DNA of 64,000 nucleotides from the NCBI GenBank assembly GCA_947628755.1, contig CANRBC010000017.1, forward strand, positions 1 through 64,000. Reading direction: 5' to 3'. The DNA is from an uncultured Clostridia bacterium. GTDB taxonomy: Bacteria; Bacillota; Clostridia; Lachnospirales; CAG-274. The position numbers and the translations under genes were made by a program. The stretch's first letter is position 1. Each line of letters starts with the position of its first letter. Positions 26,101 to 33,808 of this stretch are shown piece by piece. Below the pieces are notes generated by a model. That model had not been told where the DNA came from. It saw nothing but the letters and a program-made list of their open reading frames with translations, and ran no database searches.

Positions 26101-26982
26101 CGTTATGCCTATACTATCCTGTATAACGTGGATAGCCTCTATAATATCAGCGTAAGAGGAAATATCAAATGTTTTATTTGCCATTTTGCTTGCATCCTTA
26201 AGGAGTCTTTGCATTTCCTCCTTTGTTCCGCCATATCCTAACTTAAGATTATCAAGCATTGTATAATTTTGCTTTGCAAAGCCCTGATATGCAGTTTTTA
26301 TAGACTCCATATCGGTGCCCATCTTATTGGCATTATCGGACATATCTGTAATGGCTTTATTGGCTATTTCTGCCGCCTTTTTTGTATCACCGTCCAAGCT
26401 TTGCAAAAGACTTGCTGAAAATCCTGTTACTGTTTCCATATAATTATTTGCTGATAATCCCGCTGTTTTATAAGCATCATTGGCATATCTTTGGACTATA
26501 TTAGAACTATCCTTAAACAGAGTTTCTACACCGCCTGTAAGCTGCTCATAATCGCCAAAGCCTTTAACTGCTGCTCTGACCATTGCCGCTACTCCCGCTG
26601 CTGCCGCTCCCATTCCTACGGCAGTTGCCTTTACAGTCGCTTTGGCTGCCGCTGTGCCTATTTTTTTCATTCCTGTTGTTACCTTGTTGAAATTTGTCTT
26701 TGCAATATCGCCTAGAGTAGTTTTAAGCTCTTTGGCTTCGCTGTTTGTCTGTTTTGTTGACTTCGCTGCCTTGTCGGCTTCGCTTTTTACCTTGCCGAAG
26801 GGTGATTTTTTACCCATATCGCCAAAGCTGTTTTTCATTGTATCTATGTCCTTATCCATTACACCGAAGGACTTTTTAAGCTTATTTATATCCTCTTGTA
26901 TTTTTTCAAAGGCAGACAACAAATTGTTGCTGTCAAGGTCTATCTGTATTACATCTTGTCTTACAACATGCTTATCTGCCAT
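23167..26982 (-). CDS. tail tape measure protein with lytic transglycosylase domain
   Basis: The 1271-aa protein sets tail length. The N-terminal part is coiled coil; residues about 120-330 form the TP901-type tape measure core (YEQLTGGVETLFKDSSNIVQ, GGTKEEMQRLLKDASKMAN). Several hydrophobic segments lie between 440 and 680. A C-terminal SLT domain (about 1065-1160) shows LRRTLYQMQTESGGNPMAIN with the catalytic Glu, KGLMQVIDPTF and NILASIRYAVSRYG. RBS GAGGTG. Confidence 0.95.
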   Translation of the reverse strand: MADKHVVRQDVIQIDLDSNNLLSAFEKIQEDINKLKKSFGVMDKDIDTMKNSFGDMGKKSPFGKVKSEADKAAKSTKQTNSEAKELKTTLGDIAKTNFNKVTTGMKKIGTAAAKATVKATAVGMGAAAAGVAAMVRAAVKGFGDYEQLTGGVETLFKDSSNIVQRYANDAYKTAGLSANNYMETVTGFSASLLQSLDGDTKKAAEIANKAITDMSDNANKMGTDMESIKTAYQGFAKQNYTMLDNLKLGYGGTKEEMQRLLKDASKMANKTFDISSYADIIEAIHVIQDSIGITGTTAKEASTTIQGSWASVKSSWGNLMTSLVTGGDSFDQCIDNFIGSAKTFGNNIMPAIRAGVEGAGYMIQEMAPVIEAELPGIVNDLLPPLISAATMLFRSFIKALPGIAKVIIKELPNVVSQIGQAIAETFGDSFIGKAGSIFADNAGAFAKIIPLMIGGIFMFKQFSGIFNTLSGLTKGVGKGAEEMTKNSNGIFGSIGKTDTKTILKGMGNIAIIIGGFTAIAAALMFVAPYISRLSDVKSIMKLAAVITVLGVVGTALTFFASIVGKVPLGTTVKGLSNMAIMLLGMTGVYTAIAWIDSKFNADNKRILAIAGTLGVLGLLGGAMSVFAGIVGLIPIPMVLTGLANIALVLGGLTLVVAAFGEISKIPHINEFITTGGDLIALLFEQIGKIAGALIGGLGEGITNTLPKIGDNLTKFAESIQPMFTTLSGADIKGIGSFFKDLGAFLIEMTGNKIASFFTGGTNLEGLGKQLTSFAENAKGFIQNADSITNSATAISTFGATTKGFFEQVNSLNLGNLKGLWNVLKDMGKTSTENISKMVDDSINNIVKKAEELPKKMGEAITNSGDSLKTAVVKIWKDAVTASAAPVNKLLDGANFILKEFGSATRVAKWMPYAKGTEGHKGGNALVNDGRGAEMVQMPNGNTFIPKGRNVLIPNAPKGMKVLSAEDTAKLMGRNTPTYRYADGNIDIWSFLDDAKGLVNAIKNEYVNYESIKGIALHFGKGLVSKISEAMTPWTKKLMDEFGVLGLENYNPSKGVDQWKTTVIRALKMEGQYSEANLRRTLYQMQTESGGNPMAINLWDSNAAKGIPSKGLMQVIDPTFRAYAREGFNKNIYDPLSNILASIRYAVSRYGSLASAYRGVGYANGGIAAKPSIFGENGPEMAIPLTLNKRARALSLWRDTGDILGAYTPEDSPAKGRSQSYGYDNYNFNINITVDGNGSETTIASRVKQAVKDGIKEMMDSFASDNKPVREY

Positions 26983-26987
26983 TTATA

Positions 26988-27167
26988 TCACCTCTTTCTA
27001 TATCTTTTATTCTCCTGTCTTATTTGTTCGTCAAGAGCTGCATTTGCAAGCTCGATCTCCTGCGGTGTCATCTGATGAAACACCGTATTATAATTAAAGC
27101 CTGCAAACACAAGTCTATACATAGCCCAATCACTTTTTACCTTTTCCTGCTTCTGTCTTTCCGTCAT
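26988..27167 (-). CDS. second-frame tail assembly chaperone segment
   Basis: A 59-codon frame begins inside the tail chaperone gene (ATG at 27167) and runs to the tape measure start: MTERQKQEKVKSDWAMYRLV, then FAGFNYNTVFHQMTPQEIEL and ANAALDEQIRQENKRYRKR. It overlaps the 3' end of the preceding gene by 38 bases in another frame, the same place as the gpT part of gpG-gpGT. The shift needed is +1 or -2; GGT AAA AAG TGA at the end of the first frame is a possible slip site. Independent initiation is the alternative. Confidence 0.7.
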   Translation of the reverse strand: MTERQKQEKVKSDWAMYRLVFAGFNYNTVFHQMTPQEIELANAALDEQIRQENKRYRKR

Positions 27168-27441
27168 CGGCTTCTCGAAAGGTGCCGTTGTTTACGGAAG
27201 AAAGGAATGTTATGACATCGTTAAGCTCGTCTGCATCTTCAAAATCATCAAGCTCCTTTTTAGGCTCTACAAGTACATTTTTAAGCAGATATTCAGCCAT
27301 TTTCAGCATACTTACTCCCTGATTGTCGCCGTAAAACTTGCCCGCCTCGTCAATAGCCTTATATCTGCTTGACATACCGTTAAACTGAGCTGTGTACTCT
27401 GTTCCGTTTATTGTTTTCTTGAACTGTGTAAATTTTTTCAT
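27130..27441 (-). CDS. tail assembly chaperone (XkdN/gpG-like)
   Basis: The 103-aa protein reads MKKFTQFKKTINGTEYTAQF and ends with a charged tail DDGKTEAGKGKK. Size, acidic helix (PKKELDDFEDADELNDVITF) and place directly before the tape measure gene mark it as tail chaperone. A second frame overlaps its end. Confidence 0.78.
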   Translation of the reverse strand: MKKFTQFKKTINGTEYTAQFNGMSSRYKAIDEAGKFYGDNQGVSMLKMAEYLLKNVLVEPKKELDDFEDADELNDVITFLSSVNNGTFREADDGKTEAGKGKK

Positions 27442-27691
27442 ACTTTTATCTCCTTTAAATTTATATTTTTAACACGCGCGTGTTAAATGCGTGTTAAATG
27501 CAGTGTTAAAATAAAAAAAGCACCTTTTAAAGTGCTTACAAATGTTATAAATAAAATACCAAAACTTTCAAATTGCATACATTTATTAAAAGTATGCTTA
27601 TAAAATTCGTATCATTTCTAATTAATTCGTATCATTTCTAAGTGTTTAAGTAACATTGAGCATATAATCAGAAAGTTGTCGGCAAGTTAAA
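27442..27691. other. 250-bp structured intergenic region
   Basis: No ORF. Contents: a palindrome AACACGCGCGTGTT (27471-27484) followed by near-repeats GCGTGTTAAAT; a terminator hairpin (27514-27531); an inverted repeat GCATAC/GTATGC (27576-27598); and a tandem AATTCGTATCATTTCTAA (27604-27621 and 27624-27641, period 20). Minus-strand TTGAAA and TATAAC, 16 bases apart, may be a promoter upstream of the terminator. Confidence 0.55.
27505..27532 (-). terminator. terminator upstream of the tail chaperone gene
   Basis: AGCAC and GTGCT with flanking paired bases form a stem; on the minus strand TTTTTTTATTTT follows. It lies inside the late operon. Confidence 0.75.
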
Positions 27692-27856
27692 TTAGGGGGA
27701 ATCTCTGTGCTCTTTTATAAGCAACCATATCATAATTTTACAAAACGCTATATCACCAAGTATATCTAAGAACATAGGCCAAATACACCAAAGCCAACTT
27801 GAAGTTATAATACCGAATAGCTTAAGTATTATCAGTATTATTGCTATTATGGTCAT
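27692..27856 (-). CDS. small two-helix membrane protein
   Basis: The 54-aa product (ATG at 27856, 7 bases after AAGGAGTG) begins MTIIAIILIILKLFGIITSS and is almost wholly hydrophobic until a charged end, KEHRDSP. It is part of the MuF-toxin cassette region and is flanked by terminators. Function unknown; an immunity or holin-like role is possible. Confidence 0.6.
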   Translation of the reverse strand: MTIIAIILIILKLFGIITSSWLWCIWPMFLDILGDIAFCKIMIWLLIKEHRDSP

Positions 27857-27885
27857 ATAATCACTCCTTATATGTGTGCATAAAA

Positions 27886-27919
27886 AAAGCACTCTTGATT
27901 TCTTCAAAAGTGCTTTTAT
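27886..27919 (-). terminator. terminator after the putative immunity gene
   Basis: AGCACT and AGTGCT form a stem; on the minus strand TTTTTTTATG follows. It separates the MuF/immunity pair from the small membrane gene. Confidence 0.75.
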
Positions 27920-28137
27920 AAAACCTTATCTAAGTCAATATCCAATCCAAATATACTTAAATCAATATCCTCACTTATAAATTCATTTTGTATAACACCC
28001 AAAACCTCATGATATGCAAGTCGTTTTCCTTCTATAAACTCACTATTATTTTCTTTTTCCTCTATAGTTTCATTTGCATATTCTATAATTCTTCTAATGA
28101 TATTTTCCATTGAAGATTGTAAAATTTTATTATTCAT
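27916..28137 (-). CDS. small acidic protein, candidate immunity protein
   Basis: The 73-aa product starts MNNKILQSSMENIIRRIIEY; the ATG at 28137 follows AGAGGTG and overlaps the MuF gene by 8 bases. It is helical and acidic, ending SIFGLDIDLDKVL. A small acidic gene translationally coupled to a gene with a toxin-like C-terminus is the standard immunity arrangement; this role is inference. Confidence 0.6.
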   Translation of the reverse strand: MNNKILQSSMENIIRRIIEYANETIEEKENNSEFIEGKRLAYHEVLGVIQNEFISEDIDLSIFGLDIDLDKVL

Positions 28138-30202
28138 TGTATTCACCTCTCTTTTTGAGTTCATTCTTTCTTAATTTAACTTGATTTTCAAAGTTTTTTA
28201 TTTCCTTTTCCCAATATTTAACTATACCTTGTTTGTATTGTTTATTTCTACCGTCATAATCTCTAATATACTCTTCTGGATGTTCGATTTTATGTTTATG
28301 AATTTCTATTTGATGTAAATCTTTCTTTATTCCTGATAATAAACCTTTAGTGGTTTGTTTGGAGTAATCTTCTTGTTTTCCGAATAAATTAAGCCTAACA
28401 TTTAGTGGTACTTTTATTATACCACTTTTCACAGATTTATCAATAAGTTTTTTATCCAAAAAGCTCACATAATCTTTGTCAAGTTTATCAATTTCGCCTT
28501 TTATATAAGCGCTGAAACTCTCTGCAAGGTATTCACTTTTGCTTGCGTTTGCATAGCCTGATATTTTAGGCGCATACTTTGACATATCCTTACCTATGGA
28601 GTTATTGAGCTTAGTGTCCAGTACCTGCCATTGAATATGATGTCCGACCTCGTGAGTTATTGCCCCTTGTAAACTATTGTCAACAAGCTGTCTGCCTGCA
28701 TTTTTATATATTAATGCAAGCTCCTTTTGACTGCCTGTAAGGCTATCTATGTTATCCATTACGGTATTCCAAGCCTCGTCAGCTTTCTTTATATGAGATT
28801 CAAAGGCTTTTTGTGATTTTAATAGGTCCTTATTGATGAATATTCCCTGTTCCGTAGGATTATAGGCAGCTATAGCATCTGCACCGTCTTTGAATACCTT
28901 TTTACCCTGTGCAGATGTCGGAGAAATGACCTTTATGCCGTTCAACTTTGGCATATCAATATTTTCATAAAGCGCATATATCGTTTTGTTTATTTCATTG
29001 GCATTTTCAACCGATATGCCCTTATATATGGCTTTGTTCTTGAATGTAGGACTGTATCCATCACCTATGAATCTGCCTGCATATTCCTCCGCTTCTTCAA
29101 TAGTTTTAACAGGAACATATTCATCATGATATTTATTAATATTATCCTGTAATGTTGAAGTGGTTTCGGCAGGTGTATTGGTCTGCTCTGTAATGCCTGC
29201 TATCTTCCTGATCTCTGCTATGCTCTTGCCCGTCAGCCTTGCAGCTTCCTCAATATCCACAAGCTTATATTCAAGGAAACACCGACAATTACAGTCATTC
29301 CTTGCCGTTCCGCTCTTACCTGGGCACTCCGCAAATACACCGCTTTCAACTTCAAATTTATCGCCAACTACTATTGCCTTACCTTCCAATTTTTGATGGT
29401 CTGCTCCGCTTCGGCTTCGATATGTTTTCCATTTACCTCTTGCATTCTTTACTCTTATCTGTGGTCTGACTCTCTCGTCCTTCATAGTCCGCCATATTGC
29501 CACTTCTACCAGTCCGCTGCCTTCAAGCCCTTGCATTATATCCTTTGCGCTGTCTGCAAGTCCGCTTTCCTGTACCCTGTGGACCTCTGTTCGCACTATG
29601 TTTTTTGACTTGCCATACAGACCGCCTACACCTGCCGCACCAAACACAGCCTTGTTTATATTTTTTGCCATAGTGTCATATCGCTCGCCTGTCATCAAGC
29701 CTATGTTTATCTGCTGTTTAATGCCATATATTATTTCCTGTCTATGCTTTTCCAGTGTATCGGGTAATGTCAGTCCGCTTATAGGATTTTCAACAGCATT
29801 TTTTATAATTTCGGGTCTTAAATTCAAGTCCTTAAATCTTTCATGCAACTCTGCATTGTCTGTACTATCCTCAACAGCCTTGACCATACCCTTATATACA
29901 CTTTTATATGTACACTCAACAGTCTTTTTTATTTCTGCCGACATATCCGGAGTAACTGTATTGAGGTGCTTATCGACCTCTTGCAGGAATTTGGCATATC
30001 TTGCTCTCAGGTTAAGCACACCCACACTTAGCTTACCGTTACTGTCGGAATAATTTGCATATTCATCAGCCAAAAAATGATTAAGTTCTTTTAATATATT
30101 CTTATATATCTTTTCGACCTCTTTTTCAGTGTCTGCTTGTCTGCTTTTTTCTACACGCCTTAACTCTGCAACATAGTAGTCAAGCGTCTTTTTATCGGGC
30201 AT
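28130..30202 (-). CDS. MuF minor head protein with C-terminal metallopeptidase domain
   Basis: The 690-aa protein has an SPP1 gp7/Mu gpF head morphogenesis domain: VRTEVHRVQESGLADSAKDI, WRTMKDERVRPQI and PGKSGTARNDCNCRCFLEYK (ends near 340). After a Thr-rich linker, a second domain carries the zincin motif HEVGHH (residues about 517-522) and the third-ligand region SEYLAESFSAY. This is the layout of MuF polymorphic toxins delivered with phage particles. The gene lies between tail tube and tail chaperone rather than beside the portal. The ATG at 30202 follows GAGGTGG. Confidence 0.8.
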   Translation of the reverse strand: MPDKKTLDYYVAELRRVEKSRQADTEKEVEKIYKNILKELNHFLADEYANYSDSNGKLSVGVLNLRARYAKFLQEVDKHLNTVTPDMSAEIKKTVECTYKSVYKGMVKAVEDSTDNAELHERFKDLNLRPEIIKNAVENPISGLTLPDTLEKHRQEIIYGIKQQINIGLMTGERYDTMAKNINKAVFGAAGVGGLYGKSKNIVRTEVHRVQESGLADSAKDIMQGLEGSGLVEVAIWRTMKDERVRPQIRVKNARGKWKTYRSRSGADHQKLEGKAIVVGDKFEVESGVFAECPGKSGTARNDCNCRCFLEYKLVDIEEAARLTGKSIAEIRKIAGITEQTNTPAETTSTLQDNINKYHDEYVPVKTIEEAEEYAGRFIGDGYSPTFKNKAIYKGISVENANEINKTIYALYENIDMPKLNGIKVISPTSAQGKKVFKDGADAIAAYNPTEQGIFINKDLLKSQKAFESHIKKADEAWNTVMDNIDSLTGSQKELALIYKNAGRQLVDNSLQGAITHEVGHHIQWQVLDTKLNNSIGKDMSKYAPKISGYANASKSEYLAESFSAYIKGEIDKLDKDYVSFLDKKLIDKSVKSGIIKVPLNVRLNLFGKQEDYSKQTTKGLLSGIKKDLHQIEIHKHKIEHPEEYIRDYDGRNKQYKQGIVKYWEKEIKNFENQVKLRKNELKKRGEYNE

Positions 30203-30211
30203 AAAAACCAC

Positions 30212-30305
30212 CTCTTATCCCCTCCTCTCGCCTCCCCTAGCCTTACATTTTTTTGTAAGACGTCCGAGGGGAGGTGTCAGCGCAGCTGACGGAAGGGTTG
30301 CTTTC
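30212..30305. repeat. hairpin repeat related to the element at 79-351
   Basis: CTCCCCT/AGGGGAG, TTACA/TGTAA and GTCAGC/GCTGAC hairpins are packed together, ending GCTGACGGAAGGGTTG, close to GCTGACTGAAGGGTCG at the end of the first element. It occupies the gap between the tail tube gene and the MuF gene. Confidence 0.5.
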
Positions 30306-30318
30306 GGAACATTGTCTT

Positions 30319-30717
30319 TTATATTCTCTCGTTCACAAGGTCAAATATCTGTATCTCAAATGCGCCGTCCTCGGCTTCTTTGCCTCTGCCCATACTTGGT
30401 ATTTTCTTGATATTCGCCTTAGTACCGCCGCTTCTCTCTCCAAGTACCTTATTTGTGTACCAGAAGGGGAACGGATCCTCTCTCTTTACAAGCTCCATTA
30501 AATAAGCATACTGCGGACTTGTTACCTGTACTGTCAAAGTAGCAGTACCCAAGCTGTTATTGATTATGTTTTTTACAATATCGCCCTGAGCGCCTACGGA
30601 GGTTGTAAATTCCTCCTCGTCCTTGTCAATAGTAAGCATATCCTCTCCAAAGCCTGTTACGTTTACGCCATCTACCGTTACAGTAGTGTCTTTCGCATTG
30701 TATTTCGCAAATAACAT
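30319..30717 (-). CDS. tail tube protein (XkdM-like)
   Basis: The 132-aa protein matches the DUF2001 tube family: DTTVTVDGVNVTGFGEDMLT, VGAQGDIVKNIINNSLGTAT and REDPFPFWYTN. It follows the sheath gene. RBS AAGGAGG. Confidence 0.9.
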   Translation of the reverse strand: MLFAKYNAKDTTVTVDGVNVTGFGEDMLTIDKDEEEFTTSVGAQGDIVKNIINNSLGTATLTVQVTSPQYAYLMELVKREDPFPFWYTNKVLGERSGGTKANIKKIPSMGRGKEAEDGAFEIQIFDLVNERI

Positions 30718-30730
30718 CCGTTACACCTCC

Positions 30731-31789
30731 TTATATCCTGATAGTACCGTTTATTACAATCTTATGTATCGCTCCGGCAAGCTCAAATGAAAATCTGCCT
30801 TCGACATATTTTCTCTTTTCTCGGTCGCTTGCCTTTGTTTCTGAGCGTGCTTTGAAATTAACGGTATATGCGCCATCGCCGTTATCGTCCTCGGCAATTA
30901 TGCCGTTCACGAACGCATCCTGTAATACATTTACGCAGGTGCTTTCAAGCAGCCCTATACCTGCATTGGTATAGGACACCTTATCATTAATGATAAGTGC
31001 TTGCTGTAACTGATACTGTATCTGTGTTACGACCCAATCCCTGGCATCCATAATGTCTATGTACTCGCCGTTTAAGCATACGCCTTCGCTTGTTACATTG
31101 TAGCCTGCCTTTTTTACAAAAGCATTTACATTATTCTCATGGATTTTGTCCAGTTCTTCCTTTGTTATTGCTTCATCAGGATATACACCCTTTAACACCT
31201 GATTTTTGTAGGTGTAAGAGCCTACAGGCTTACAGCTGCACTTTGCCAGGAGCGCAGTCGTTATCTGATTAAGGTCAAACTGACTTTCTGCCTCCTCATT
31301 CTTTACGCCTATATATACAAATGTCCTTGCATATCCCTTTTCTTTCATTGCCTTTAATTTAGCTTCTGTCTCGATATATTCCTCTGTACTGAGATATACG
31401 CCTAACATCTTATCGCTTGTTTCTATTTTTTCAGCAAGCTTTTCAATGTTTTCTATAGTTTCGCCTATAGGTATCAGATAGCGGAAGCTGCAACTGTAAT
31501 ACTTTGGCAAATCATTAATAGGACAGCTCAATACAGCTATTTTTTCGGGGCAAGGGTTCTGCATAAAGGATATATTTACAGCATTTATAAGAGCCTTTGC
31601 CTTATTTTCCGTAAATTCTTCCTTGGCAGTTATCTTTTCCTCTGCATTATCATCTTTGTAAATTTCCGTATAGGACATTGCAATTTCACTCTCCGTAGCG
31701 ACATACAAGCATATACCACCAAAAGCAGCAGGATTTACAACATCTTCTATACTGACATTTACCGTTACGTCACTGATATTTTCAGCCAT
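30731..31789 (-). CDS. contractile tail sheath protein (XkdK-like)
   Basis: The 352-aa protein has the XkdK pattern: VSIEDVVNPAAFGGICLYVA, LLAKCSCKPVGSYTYKNQVL, and the C-terminal polymerising domain with KVSYTNAGIGLLESTCVNVL and FSFELAGAIHKIVINGTI. This proves a myovirus-type tail. Confidence 0.92.
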   Translation of the reverse strand: MAENISDVTVNVSIEDVVNPAAFGGICLYVATESEIAMSYTEIYKDDNAEEKITAKEEFTENKAKALINAVNISFMQNPCPEKIAVLSCPINDLPKYYSCSFRYLIPIGETIENIEKLAEKIETSDKMLGVYLSTEEYIETEAKLKAMKEKGYARTFVYIGVKNEEAESQFDLNQITTALLAKCSCKPVGSYTYKNQVLKGVYPDEAITKEELDKIHENNVNAFVKKAGYNVTSEGVCLNGEYIDIMDARDWVVTQIQYQLQQALIINDKVSYTNAGIGLLESTCVNVLQDAFVNGIIAEDDNGDGAYTVNFKARSETKASDREKRKYVEGRFSFELAGAIHKIVINGTIRI

Positions 31790-31793
31790 TTTA

Positions 31794-32273
31794 TCACTCC
31801 TTTTTATTCAAAGTTACCGATTCTATCACACCTATTTCATCAATAGGTCTTTCTGTTTCGTCAAACATATAAAAAACGGCGTCAAAGCCGTTTCTGTATT
31901 CGTAGTCAATAGTTATTAAATTATCGCGGTTTGTTATGTTGGTAACACTCTGCACTATCACATCTCTGTCATTAAGATACTGAGTACCCACATTATCCAG
32001 ATATTCTCTCGCTTTGCAGGCAAGCTCTATACTTTCGGCTTCATTGTCGGACTGTACTGTTATGCTCCAAGTCTGCGTTACGGGTATTCTGTCAATACCG
32101 TCTTTATACTCTCCCCAAGTGCCGTTATTGGCGCTTTCAAGAGTAGTAACGGTATATGATACATAAGGATAATCGGGAGGTTCGGCATTCTGACCCGATC
32201 TCACAATCGGTATGCCAAGATATTTTTTTAAGCCTTCGCATACCGTAAGCCTTAAATTGTTGTTGTCTATCAC
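31794..32273 (-). CDS. tail completion / terminator protein (XkdJ region)
   Basis: The 159-aa protein shows LGIPIVRSGQNAEPPDYPYV and SYTVTTLESANNGTWGEYKD, typical of the phage neck protein encoded just before the sheath (LIC_12616-type). Overlaps its neighbour by 4 bases. Confidence 0.78.
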   Translation of the reverse strand: MIDNNNLRLTVCEGLKKYLGIPIVRSGQNAEPPDYPYVSYTVTTLESANNGTWGEYKDGIDRIPVTQTWSITVQSDNEAESIELACKAREYLDNVGTQYLNDRDVIVQSVTNITNRDNLITIDYEYRNGFDAVFYMFDETERPIDEIGVIESVTLNKKE

Positions 32274-32632
32274 CTCTGCGCCCCCTCTGCCTTAAATGCG
32301 CTCACATACTTAAGCGTATATTGATAAACACCCGTAAACTCGGCATTCTCGACCTGTTCCTCTACCCTGTACCTATTGTTTTTATATATAACCTCGGTAT
32401 CATTTAAAGGAATAGGCTCAAACATAAACAAATACTTGTCCTTATCGGTAAGTGCACCGTTTGACCTATATATCTTACTGTCTGATATGCCTATAATCGC
32501 CCCTGTAAGCGTTTTTTCGCTTTTATTGTATTGATATGTTCCTGTACTGTCATAACTGCCCTCAGAGCTTAATATCGCTTTAAATTCGGTAATGTATTTT
32601 TCTATAAGGTCCGTGAAATCAAAATACTGCAT
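32270..32632 (-). CDS. head-tail joining protein (XkdH-like)
   Basis: The 120-aa protein lies between the connector-region HK97 gp10-like gene and the tail terminator. Features are a short helix then beta strands with DSKIYRSNGALTDKDKYLFM and VIYKNNRYRVEEQVE, like head-closure proteins. Confidence 0.7.
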   Translation of the reverse strand: MQYFDFTDLIEKYITEFKAILSSEGSYDSTGTYQYNKSEKTLTGAIIGISDSKIYRSNGALTDKDKYLFMFEPIPLNDTEVIYKNNRYRVEEQVENAEFTGVYQYTLKYVSAFKAEGAQR

Positions 32633-33231
32633 CAGTCATCGATCCTCCAAGTTATGCCGTTTATCATTTCGCCTGTGTCTACCAAAGGATTACTGCTGCC
32701 TTTTACTTCCTTTGTCATTTCCGTGTTCGGAGGATTATCCAAGTCCCTTGCAAACTTTTTTATAGCCGTGGACAATCGCCTTCCCAAATCGTCAAGATAT
32801 TCATTTGCAGACATCTTACCTATTGCCACCTGCTTTAAAAGATTGTCGTTATACCGCATTATGTCTTTTATGGCATCATCATGACCTGACCGCAGGAAAG
32901 AGCGCTCTGGTATTGTTACCTTTTCCGTGAGCCAATACAAAAGCTCGGTTTTGCCTCTGGCTGTTTTTCGGGCAAGGAATTTATTACCGCTGCCCGATTC
33001 CAGAACGAACAGATCATCAAAATCTCTCGCTCTTTTTCCGCCTGCATTGGCATTTATAGGCACTGTAAGATATTTAACATTTTTCGCCTTTATATCGCAC
33101 CCATATTCATGTATGCCTGCCAGCCATTGGCTTTCGCCCTCAAGCACTCCCACTTGTATCTTTTTGCCGTTTATTTCCTTCATTGTTTCCGTAATGGACG
33201 GTATCTTGTTTATTTTGGTATTCCATTTCAT
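32632..33231 (-). CDS. HK97 gp10-like neck protein (XkdI-like)
   Basis: The 199-aa protein (ATG at 33231 in TGATG overlap; the upstream GTG lies in the ribosome site) has IQVGVLEGESQWLAGIHEYG, TIPERSFLRSGHDDAI and NPLVDTGEMINGITWRI, the marks of this neck family. Confidence 0.85.
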   Translation of the reverse strand: MKWNTKINKIPSITETMKEINGKKIQVGVLEGESQWLAGIHEYGCDIKAKNVKYLTVPINANAGGKRARDFDDLFVLESGSGNKFLARKTARGKTELLYWLTEKVTIPERSFLRSGHDDAIKDIMRYNDNLLKQVAIGKMSANEYLDDLGRRLSTAIKKFARDLDNPPNTEMTKEVKGSSNPLVDTGEMINGITWRIDD

Positions 33232-33590
33232 CAATACCGCCACCTTTCTGTTGCCTGAACGAAAGTAACGCCCGACTTTATTTCATCGCCCAAAAGCTCT
33301 TCTGCCGCCTCCCACAATAGGTCCTTTGTATCGGTCTTAAACGACTGTGAAAGGTTGCTTATGCTTTCGCTTGTTATGCCGGGTCTTAATTTCATAATAT
33401 CCATATATCTGCACAAAAAAAGCCTTATGTTAGCAGGCAGCTTCTCTAAGGCTTTCTCGTCATCTATATTGATTTTTAATTTTGTGTTGCTGTTTACCCA
33501 CAACAAACCGCTTTCAATGAGCATACATACCTTATCATTTATAGGCTGTATGCCAAGTTTCATTTTTTTCACAGTTTCCGCCGTCAGCAT
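33231..33590 (-). CDS. head-tail connector protein
   Basis: The 119-aa, mainly helical protein (NSNTKLKINIDDEKALEKLP, MKLRPGITSESISNLSQSFK, LLWEAAEELLGDEI) matches gp6-like connector proteins in size and position after the capsid genes. Confidence 0.75.
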   Translation of the reverse strand: MLTAETVKKMKLGIQPINDKVCMLIESGLLWVNSNTKLKINIDDEKALEKLPANIRLFLCRYMDIMKLRPGITSESISNLSQSFKTDTKDLLWEAAEELLGDEIKSGVTFVQATERWRY

Positions 33591-33602
33591 ATAACCACCG
33601 CC

Positions 33603-33797
33603 TTATGCCTTAGTCTTACCCCTCTTTTTAGGCGTTTCTGCATTCTTATCAGGTTCAGATATGTTGTTTGCCTCTGTCTGTGTATCCTTGTCAGTTTTGG
33701 GTGTATTATTTGCTTCTGTCGACTTTTCCTCTACGGGAACATCTTCGCCTGCTCTGTAATACTTGCCCTTATATATTATTGCGTGAGTATATTTCAT
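33603..33797 (-). CDS. small phage protein with acidic/basic tail
   Basis: The 64-aa product (ATG at 33797 after AAGGAGG) opens MKYTHAIIYKGKYYRAGEDV, a small beta unit seen after phage capsid genes, then a Thr/Asp/Glu tail and the basic end KKRGKTKA. Function unknown. Confidence 0.65.
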   Translation of the reverse strand: MKYTHAIIYKGKYYRAGEDVPVEEKSTEANNTPKTDKDTQTEANNISEPDKNAETPKKRGKTKA

Positions 33798-33808
33798 ATA
33801 AATCCTCC

